A DNA stretch of 64,000 nt, taken from assembly GCF_000315625.1 (NCBI RefSeq), contig NW_005434601.1, forward strand, positions 330,936 to 394,935, in the 5' to 3' direction. Within the stretch, counting starts at the first letter, position 1, and the number at the start of each line of letters is the position of its first letter. This document shows positions 56,753 to 64,000 of this stretch, piece after piece. The stretch is from Guillardia theta CCMP2712 (lineage: Eukaryota > Cryptophyceae > Pyrenomonadales > Geminigeraceae). The notes beneath the pieces are model-generated. The model was not told where the DNA came from. It did not search any database and saw only the letters and a program-made list of their open reading frames with translations. Position numbers and translations under genes: made by a program.

Positions 56753-57972
56753 ATGTCCTCCTTTTCCTCACGCGCCGTCAACACAGCCGGCGCAGCAGGC
56801 GCTCTCGTCGTCCTTCTCGCTCTGGCAGCATGGCAGGGATCCTCCTCCTCCTCCTCTGCGGCTTCGAAGGTTGGTTTCCTCTGATACTCTGGACCCAGCA
56901 TGTTGAGGGCTGTGCTATGCTGTTCATTGCGGACTGTATGGAATGAGTCATGAAATAAGGAGACTAGAGTGTTGTACCGTCCTCTCTCTGTCTGTGATGA
57001 CCTGATGATGCTGATATGTCATGGTCTCTGATCCTTGACGTCCGTCGGTCATCTTTGTTCTGAGACTTGCTGGCAGTTGGCCGCTAACAGGCAGCAGACC
57101 ACCGAGCTCTCGTTCCTGCAAACCTCTGGTGGGTGGCAGCAAGGAGAAGAGGGCGCTACCTTGCTGCATGACTAACACTGCGACAGCTTTCGTGGACCAG
57201 ATTTACATGTACGCCGGACTTGCCGTGGACAACAAGCACGAGACCGGATTTATCGCCAAGGAGATCAGAAAGCACAATTATCAGACTGTGAGCTCACAGC
57301 GACTTCTTGCCTCTTGTCCTCAAGTTGTCACAGATGGTTCGCCTCTTCACTTCCCTGGATGATGCCACCTTCCGGGCTGTCTTGTGGGATCAGGCTGTTC
57401 ACTGCCTGGTGAGCCTTGACCCTCCTCCGCCTCGCCTTCCACCTTCTTGTTGACTCCGGGTAATGTTAACCTGATCCGGCAGGTTTGGCCGCCTTTTGTT
57501 CGCTACCCTGGTATCAGTGAGACCGCCAAGACTGATCTCCGTGCTTACACTGCTGCTGGAAACAACGTAAGCACGCACATGGTGACCTCGCCCTCTGGTC
57601 CTCACAGAGTCGTGCTTGCAGGTGGTCTTCTTGGGCAACTACGTTGCTGTGCAGTTCATGAACGATGTCTATGGATTCCAGTTGACCGATGACTATCAGA
57701 ACGGTCCTTACTACCGTAACGACCGCAACGTCCGCAACACTCCCTTCCAGTACCTCCCGTCTCGCGTGGAGCAGGCTTCAATAGAGACTTATGCTGTCAA
57801 GTCAAGATCTCTCCCTCCTGGCGGCAAGTCCATGCTCGACACTCTGGGGGCTACTGTTGCGTTCGTCATCCGCTATGACTTGGGTACCGTCTGTTACATT
57901 GGATACAACTACAACACTCCGTTCCATGCAGACCAATGGACCAGAGTTCTCCACTGTGCCATTGACATGTAA
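56753..57972 (+). CDS. GATase1-like secreted/anchored protein, paralogue 2
   Basis: Six exons join in phase: 56753-56869, 57077-57128, 57187-57287, 57334-57408, 57483-57566 and 57622-57972, 259 residues. The N-terminus has a hydrophobic core (GAAGALVVLLALAAW) after nine residues, so it is secreted or anchored. The remainder reads FVDQIYMYAGLAVDNKHETG, LDDATFRAVLWDQAVHCLVW, DLRAYTAAGNNVVFLGNYVA, GPYYRNDRNVRNTPFQYLPS, SLPPGGKSMLDTLGATVAF and RYDLGTVCYIGYNYNTPF. It is collinear with the minus-strand gene at 40,532-42,299. A beta-alpha fold like class I glutamine amidotransferases is suggested by VVFLG and YDLGTVCYIG, without a visible catalytic triad. Splice sites and frames are very clean. Confidence 0.82.
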
Positions 57973-58492
57973 TAAAGTGAGTTTGGGGAGACTAAGAGAA
58001 ACATCAGTCAGCAAGCTCTTCACACCCTTTGCAAGCGTAATGTTTGCCATGATGTTCAATTTTGTCATGCCTTCCAACAAAGCGACGAAAATGACTATCT
58101 CCACAAAATATTTGTCTACAAGTTCCTTCTTTATTGTTTGTGTACAAACAGCTTTTTGTATTTCAATATTGCAATGTCCAGCTCAAGAAACAGTAGTCAT
58201 GTCACTTTCCAATCCTCGCCCGCGATTTTTTATGGATATCTCTCAGAGTGGAGCATGAACTCAACCCTGCACTTAAATCGGAAAGTGGAAAGTGCGTGAA
58301 TTACTTCGTGCAGTTGTATTCACCTCAGTGTAGAGAGAAGCAGACTATGTTGTTGATGTCCAGTACCTCGAGATAGGACGCGACTAAAAGACAGGTCGGA
58401 TGCGGACGTGCAAGAGTGGGATCAATTGTCGAATACTTCTCAGTCATTTCATTAAGCCAACATAGCTTCTTGCTCGATCCTCTAGAACTAAT

Positions 58493-59443
58493 TTAGTTGC
58501 CCGGGCAGTCAAAGGCTGTACAAAGCAGGTCAGGTAAAGCTCACAACCAACATCAACAAGCTCTTACTCTGCTGGTGGGGATCCTGGAGGGTGAAGGTGG
58601 CAGCGGAGCCATCCTGCCAGGACTGGGGGCACAAGTTGTCGTAGAAGCCAGGTCCAGTAGCCATGGGCTGAGTGTAGAAGTAGGCAGGGAAGGAGCAATC
58701 CTGATGCAAATTGTCAGGCAGTGATACTTGTGAAATTTTGTTTTCAGGAACATGCACCAACACCGTTACTCACAACCAGATGACAAAGTGTAAGTATTTG
58801 ACCTTACTCTCAGAGATTATCAATTGGATACAGACAAAAAAATCGGAACTACGAGTTGTTTGAATCTATTTCGCAGTCAACAGAAACAAACTACCCTGCA
58901 AGAAAGGAGTCGAACACCTCGTGTTCAGACAATTCTGATGCCTCAAGGGAATACAGAACCAAGAAGTATTGCAAACAGGGGATCAAGAACATGGGGATCA
59001 AGAAAATTGTCTCAGAGACAATGGATATGGTCATCAATTTAGAACAACTGAATATTGTAGAGTGGCAAAAAGGTCAAACATTGAGAGAACTTTCATAACA
59101 AACTAGTTCGATAACGCCTTTTCACAACGACCATGGTTGCGACGAAGAGATATCACAACAATAAGAGAAGTACAAAAGAAGTAATATGGTCATACGAAGT
59201 TAATACGGGAAGAAATACAACAGTGAGAGGGAAGCATCCGCACAGAGGGGGCCAGGTGTAAGACAAGCGCGAATCGACCAGATAAGAAATCAGAAGCCAA
59301 CGTTGGAGTGGAGGGAAGAAGAGGGCACAAACGCTAGAGAATGAAGGGGACAATGATGAGGAGAGATTCTGCATAGCAGGAGAGGCCGGAAGGCCACGGA
59401 AACGGGCGGCATGAGCGATACTCACAAGCTTGGAGAAGAGCAT
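58493..59443 (-). CDS. 57-residue protein, copy 2 of an inverted pair
   Basis: Exons 59443-59426, 58700-58568 and 58515-58493 match copy 1 at 39,596-40,332 in exon lengths (18, 133, 23), phases and stop. The peptide is the same except MLFSKL in place of MLFSRL at the start. Only silent changes are seen in exon 2 (for example ctcctt against ctcgtt). Intron 2 is also similar (gtaagagcttgttgat), whereas intron 1 has diverged. The gene is transcribed towards the GATase-like gene at 57,972, as copy 1 faces the other paralogue. Confidence 0.75.
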
Positions 59444-59464
59444 TGCGGCAACGATGACCCTTGG

Positions 59465-59690
59465 TGAGACCGAGAGAGAGATAAAGTAGGGTACAGGGGT
59501 GGTTGTCTGGTCAAACTGGGGGGTGGGAATGGAAAAGGGAGGGGGTCCAGATTTTTTCTTTCCGAAGAGCCGTCTGTCGGTGAGGTAGGGTCATGGTGTC
59601 TGAGGGTAGGGTGATAAAAGATAAAATGAGGGGTACTCAGCTTATGAAATCCACCACCCCTCCCGTCAAACGACCCCTGACCCTTCAGCA
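59465..59690. promoter_or_regulatory. GGGGTA/TACCCC-type tract between divergent genes
   Basis: Contains aaagtagggtacaggggtgg, gaggtagggtcatgg, gagggtagggtg and gaggggtactcag between the 57-residue gene start (59,443, minus) and the gene start at 59,838 (plus). Confidence 0.45.
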
Positions 59691-59837
59691 GAATCGGAGC
59701 CCGCATCCCCGATCACATGAACTTTGAACCTGAACTTTACATAGAACTATTGCCGGGCTATTTACTCGACGCCTTCCTGAACTTTTGGACAGTCGCATTA
59801 TGAACTTCTCAAGGGCCAGGCAACGGCAGCGACCGAC

Positions 59838-60305
59838 ATGGCGGCGGCTCCCTGGAGGTCCTCCTACCACATGCCCAACGGGCCCATCGCCATGTCCATG
59901 GACGCGCATGATCCCTGGGCCAACCTTGTGAGGGGCAACCGCCGGCTCTCGTGCGATGTCAGGGTCTCTGCCCTCGGCCATGCTCGCAACCTCAGGCTTA
60001 TTGAGGCAAAGAAGAAGACGAGTCGAGTTCCAAAGGAGTCGCGCGCACAGAACTTTGAGTTCAACAGGGGGCCTGTGCTGGACATGTTGCCCTCAGGGAG
60101 CTCTGCCAATGCTCCTCCTTTCCTCCTGGGGGGAAGGTTGGGCGGGTCAGGAACCCCCGGGGCCTCTACAAAGGGCATAAAATCGACAGCAGGGTGGAGC
60201 AGCGCATGCGCACCGGACGAAGTGGCACCCAAGGTGATCGAGAGGCTGAGGGTTAAGTCGAGCATGCCGTCCTCAGCTGTTGGCGGTGCGTTCGAGAGAG
60301 TATGA
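59838..60305 (+). CDS. 155-residue hypothetical protein
   Basis: One uninterrupted frame. It starts MAAAPWRSSYHMPNGPIAMS, then HDPWANLVRGNRRLSCDVRV, a basic patch (LIEAKKKTSRVPKESRAQ), a Gly/Pro-rich middle, and ends PKVIERLRVKSSMPSSAVGG. It is basic, has no hydrophobic helix, and has codon use like nearby genes. A polyadenylation-type context (aataaag at 60,375) follows at a plausible distance. I do not recognise it. It could be a small flagellar or chromatin protein; that is only a guess from its composition. Confidence 0.5.
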   Translation: MAAAPWRSSYHMPNGPIAMSMDAHDPWANLVRGNRRLSCDVRVSALGHARNLRLIEAKKKTSRVPKESRAQNFEFNRGPVLDMLPSGSSANAPPFLLGGRLGGSGTPGASTKGIKSTAGWSSACAPDEVAPKVIERLRVKSSMPSSAVGGAFERV

Positions 60306-60579
60306 GGTCGTGCTGGCAAGTTGGCCACTCGCGCGCCCGTGTAAAGTAGTTGTGATGTACATGATGTATTGCGGAATAAAGGCTCCAAATGAATGGCGTA
60401 AGGTTTGTGGAATATTGGTTAATGAATCTCTTGTGCAAGTAGAATGATTCACGTCACCTGTGACAACACTGCGTGACATCGAAAGAGACGATTTCATGAC
60501 ATTTTTGTTTCTGAGCGATTTAATTTCAAACAGAGCAAAAGTATCCATACAAATACTTCTGAGGAGAAGGAGATACTGC

Positions 60580-61253
60580 TTATCGGCAGGAGGGGTTCAA
60601 CTCAGGGTCGCACCAGGCGTACTGCACCTTGCCGGCAACTCCGTCCATGTTGGGAGGGAACGCGGGTCTGGCACATGAGTCAGCGAGCACAACTGATCAG
60701 GAAAGGCAAAGCGCTCACCCCATGGGGCCGGTGGATCCGATCATGTCGTGAGCAGCCTGATGCCAGATAGCGTTCTGCTCGCGTTGTCAGAAGCTTCCAT
60801 CCACACCACAACAACAGCAGCTTCACTCACCGCCTTGAAGTAGTCGAGGTCTCTGGCGCAGTCTGCAGGATCAGCGCAGAACTGGGAAGCAGGATCCAGT
60901 TCAAGGGACTGGAGCCTGGCCTGTTTCAACGCTGGTCTCCTGCGGTGAATGGCCTTGATGTGCTTGGACTTGTAGGCGGAAGATCCGAGGAAGGGAAGCT
61001 GTGGGTTGATGTTCAGCCTGGAAGCCACGAACTTGGTGGGTAGAGAGTCCCCCCGAGCAACGAGCACAGCGTTGATCAGCGCATCAGTGCCATCGTCCTT
61101 GTCGACCTGAGAAAGAGAAACTCTGCGAGAAGAAGCGATGACCACAACCCCCACGACAAGAAGAGCTGCGCCCACGGCGAGCAAGACAGACTTCTTCTGA
61201 TTCTTATTGCTGGACACCTCAGGTGCTCCTCCAAAGAAGGTACCGTCTGTCAT
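60580..61253 (-). CDS. single-pass membrane protein, unknown function
   Basis: Exons 61253-60831, 60774-60719 and 60667-60580 join in phase, 188 residues. The start MTDGTFFGGAPEVSSNKNQK is polar and is followed by one strong TM helix (SVLLAVGAALLVVGVVVIAS). The rest is soluble: DALINAVLVARGDSLP, RRRPALKQARLQSLELDPAS, a Cys pair in FCADPADCARDLDYFKA, then AIWHQAAHDMIGSTGP and the end YAWCDPELNPSC. The Cys-rich lumenal-looking half suggests a type II or tail-in-lumen protein. The family was not recognised. Confidence 0.7.
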
Positions 61254-62577
61254 CAGAATCAGCAACCCAGCCCAAGGATTATCGCTTTTTGTGTGAGGTG
61301 CACAAGACTCAAGACATTCATTAATGACCTTGTCTCTTGCAATGCGCAGAATGATAATATATGTTCGATGCAGCGTCAGATCATCGAGACGAAGGCGATC
61401 AAACATTAAGAACCATGGAAAACGAAACAATACTATGTACACAGGCAAGTACACCGCCAAACATATTACTGCATCAAATAATCTTGAAGTAATTGTGAAG
61501 AAAATGCAAATGATCATGCAATCATGGACTAGAATGAACATCTCATGTGCAAGGCATTTCACATCGTACACGAAAATTGAACCGATCAACTGACCGGCTA
61601 CCCAACACATTTTTCTATCTTCATGTATACACCACGAAAAAGAAAATCACAACACGGAAATTCACGTTCGATGTTTTGAATCTTAACAACTTTCATTCAT
61701 TCTCGTTGTGTGATGAGATAACAACCAAAAAACATACGAATCGACAATTCAGCATTGATGAAAACTCAGCATTGATGAATGTTTGCGCGGGCAAACATGA
61801 CCAAGATACAGTATGCCAAGATGAAAATAAGAATAAACAAAAACAGACAAAATTCAGGGATAGTTCAAGATTATCAGGTTCATATAAAACGGCGCTCATA
61901 GAAGATTCAAGCAGATGAATGACGAGGTCATGGGCAAGGAGGTGATGGTGGTTCATGCATTCAACACGTGTTTGATGATGAACGAGTCATGTGGATGAAT
62001 CAAATAAGTCGCTTCTTCATCATCGTTCATCTCCTCCTCCTCCCCCCCTCATGAGGAATCATGTTGCAAACTCACATGCGGTCATTTCGGTGCCTTCCTT
62101 CTTCAATTCTCCCAGCAGGTGCTCCAAATCAGCACAGAATTTGAGTATTTTCACCAAAATATCCATTATACTGTGATTTTCCTCTTTGAATTTGGTGGGT
62201 TTTATGAACTTTATTTGAAATTTCCATGGAGTATGACCCTCACGGAAAGATGTCTCTTCGATGAAGGAACACAGGATATATCTCATAGCCCCCGCCGCAC
62301 TGGAGGCATCAGGATACGGCCCCGGGCCGGGGCCCGGCCCCGGCGGGCCCGGGCCAACTTGGCAACGTTCAACCGTGAAACGGTTGATCGCTGACTGAAC
62401 TCCCGGCACCGACTCGGAGGCTCAGCGGCCCGGCAGGACTGAACGGGCCGCAGTGGCACCGAAGTTGAAGAGTCCGTCAGAGTACGGCAAGTGAAGATCA
62501 CCGGCGTGCCACTGCCAGGGTGATGGGCCAAACTTGGCAGTTGGGTTTAGGCCTTCACCGTGAGGGCATCGGGTGGT
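61254..62577. other. AT-rich intergenic stretch with a GC-rich block
   Basis: 61,280-62,060 is AT-rich with frequent stops. At 62,290-62,530 comes a GC-rich segment (tacggccccgggccggggcc, then cggcgggcccgggcc, caacgttcaaccgtgaaacg, gtgaagatcaccggcg) like those at 4,390 and 56,030. No gene is seen. Confidence 0.45.
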
Positions 62578-63849
62578 TCAAACTAGATCCCGCATCTTCT
62601 TCATGACCAGGTCCACCTGCTCCAGCACGTCAGCGGCAGGAAGGAGGCGAGAGCCGATGCCTCCTTGCGACGAGTCGAGCTCGTACTCTGCGAGAAGAAG
62701 ATGCCTTGCCCTGGATCTCTCGACTGGAAGCAGCAGCGTCACTGGGGGGAGCACAGGAAGGTGCCTCTTGCCTTCTCGAGGATGGCGAGCAGGAGACGGA
62801 GGTCGATGTTGGGGTACGTCTGTCCTCGCTCCACCTGCCCCACTGCTGAGCTCGAGCTAGGGCTGGGGGTAACGGTACCTCGTCGAGGATGGGGAGGATG
62901 CTGGGGGCCACGAGGAGGTTGACGAGCTGCCGCAGGGGAGCGAAGCAATCCTTGAGGCCAGAGACCTGCTCCATGGTGACGCGGGTGGTGGTTGTGGAGG
63001 AGGAGGAGGAGGAGGAGGAGGAGGAGGAGGAGGAGGAGGAGGAGGAGGAGGTGTTGGTGGTGGTGGTGGTGGAGCAACNNNNNNNNNNNNNNNNNNNNNN
63101 NNNNNNNNNNNNNNNNNNNNNNNNNNNNNNNNNNNNNNNNNNNNNNNNNNNNNNNNNNNNNNNNNNNNNNNNNNNNNNCCAGCCCCTGCTTCAGCTTCTT
63201 CCCAACTGCTCCTGCTCCACCTCCTCATCAGCAGCGTGAAGAAGGCGGTCGACGCCTCTCATTACTCCTACTTGTCCTAGTCTACCAGAAGAAAAGCCTC
63301 CCCGACGTTACAAAAGAAGTAGCAGCAGCACCAGTGGAGGAGGCAGCAGAAGATCCTGTTTTCCATGTTGATGTAGAGGAGGAGGAGGAAAAGGTGGTGG
63401 ATGGTGGTGCTTCATTCTGCTCCTCCACCCCCGCTATCATGAAGTGGAGGTGGGAGTGGTAGGAGTACTACGAGGATGAGGAGGATGAGGAGGGGGAGGA
63501 CGAGGTCGAGGAGGAGCTGGACCAGCTGGCGGTCGCCATAATCGTCATCGTCGTAGTCGTCGTCGGTGGTGGTGGTGGTGGTGGAGGAGGAGGAGGAGGA
63601 GGAGGAGGTGTTGGTGGTGGTGGTGGTGGAGCAACAGCAGGAACAGCTTTCATGAGACCTTTGATTCGATTGCGAAGGCTTCAAGAGCATGCAGGTCCTT
63701 GTCAAGCTTCTGGAAGGCGTTGAAGAAGATCTTCTTGACGCTGTTCCTGGGGTTCAGCACGAGGAGGAGACGCGAAGGCTACCTGGAGCTGAGAGGCTGC
63801 TGATAGAGACGCTGAGCGATGGCGTTGAAAGCCTTGTAGTGGAGGGCCT
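62578..63849 (-). CDS. C-terminal exons of a Sec15 (EXOC6)-like exocyst subunit, 5' part outside window
   Basis: Exons 63849-63783, 63746-63659, 62965-62879, 62819-62798 and 62741-62578 can be joined in phase. They read EALHYKAFNAIAQRLYQQ, NSVKKIFFNAFQKLDKDLHA, LEAFAIESK, VSGLKDCFAPLRQLVNLLVA, ILPILDETYPNIDL and end DVLEQVDLVMKKMRDLV. The run 'inner helix, D-x-x-x-L-E-x-F-A, LRQLVNLL, Y-x-x-I, closing amphipathic helix ending R-x-L-V' is that of the Sec15 C-terminal domain, which binds Rab GTPases and membranes in vesicle tethering. The join after YPNIDL is uncertain; a longer exon continuing RLLLAILEKAR would fit the family better but needs a different downstream splice. An N gap lies in the intron between 63,659 and 62,965. 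Confidence 0.55.
62995..63178. repeat. GGA/GGT microsatellite and 100-base assembly gap
   Basis: ggaggagga then gtggtggtgg run from about 62,995 to 63,078, followed by 100 Ns (63,079-63,178). A closely similar ggtggtggtggagga array ending in the same gtggagcaac word occurs at 63,565-63,635, so the gap may hide a local duplication. Confidence 0.9.
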
Positions 63850-64000
63850 CTAGAGCAGAGTCAGGGTGATGGAGAGATGAGGAGGAGGAGGGAAAGGAGA
63901 AGAGGAGAGAGGACGAGAGCAGAGGGAAGTGGCGGAGGGCGGAGGGGAGGAAGAGCACAACCTCGAACGTGAGATGGTAGAGAGATGAAGGTGGAGAAAG

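Overview
The window looks like nuclear DNA of a unicellular alga, most probably a cryptophyte related to Guillardia theta. Genes lie on both strands about 1-3 kb apart. Most are cut by very short introns (about 36-60 nt) with GT-AG borders, and a few seem to be GC-AG. Introns and intergenic stretches are full of purine/pyrimidine microsatellites. Two leader types point to a complex plastid: a signal peptide followed directly by Phe (30,943-31,663), and a signal peptide without that Phe on a translation factor (29,979-30,882). The species name is an inference. Exon joins below were made by hand from splice motifs, reading phase and family resemblance; no RNA evidence was used.

Layout. 0-13 kb: end of a membrane protein gene, a PP2C phosphatase, a plant-type tandem CCCH zinc-finger gene, a BMT5-like rRNA methyltransferase-domain gene, a small four-TM gene, then a 2.9 kb cluster of a two-orientation repeat with decayed retroelement fragments. 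13-31 kb: a large multi-GAF protein, an SRRM1-like PWI splicing factor, an unrecognised 13-exon gene, a two-domain glycosyltransferase with a GT64 half, and an eEF1B-beta GEF domain with a secretory leader. 31-46 kb: a plastid-type membrane protein, a mitochondrial-type membrane protein, a twin-domain class III nucleotide cyclase, a PLP aminotransferase (one intron holds an N gap), the first copy of a 57-residue protein facing a GATase-like gene, a C2H2 plus ubiquitin-like protein and a TMEM41/VTT protein. 46-64 kb: an E2-variant gene, a polycystin-2-type channel, a HAD phosphatase with an apparent frameshift, the second GATase-like gene facing the second 57-residue gene, two small unknown genes and an exocyst Sec15-like C-terminus.

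How parts relate. There is no operon-like grouping; many neighbours are divergent and share short promoters. Those promoters repeatedly carry tracts of TACCCC/GGGGTA, and some carry AACGG clusters. The most notable points are (1) an eEF1B-beta that appears to be sent into the secretory/plastid route, where a nucleomorph-containing periplastid compartment would need one; (2) the convergent pair of a 57-residue gene and a GATase-like gene, present twice in mirror orientation 18 kb apart; and (3) a cyclase whose two catalytic halves have the reverse division of labour from animal adenylyl cyclases.
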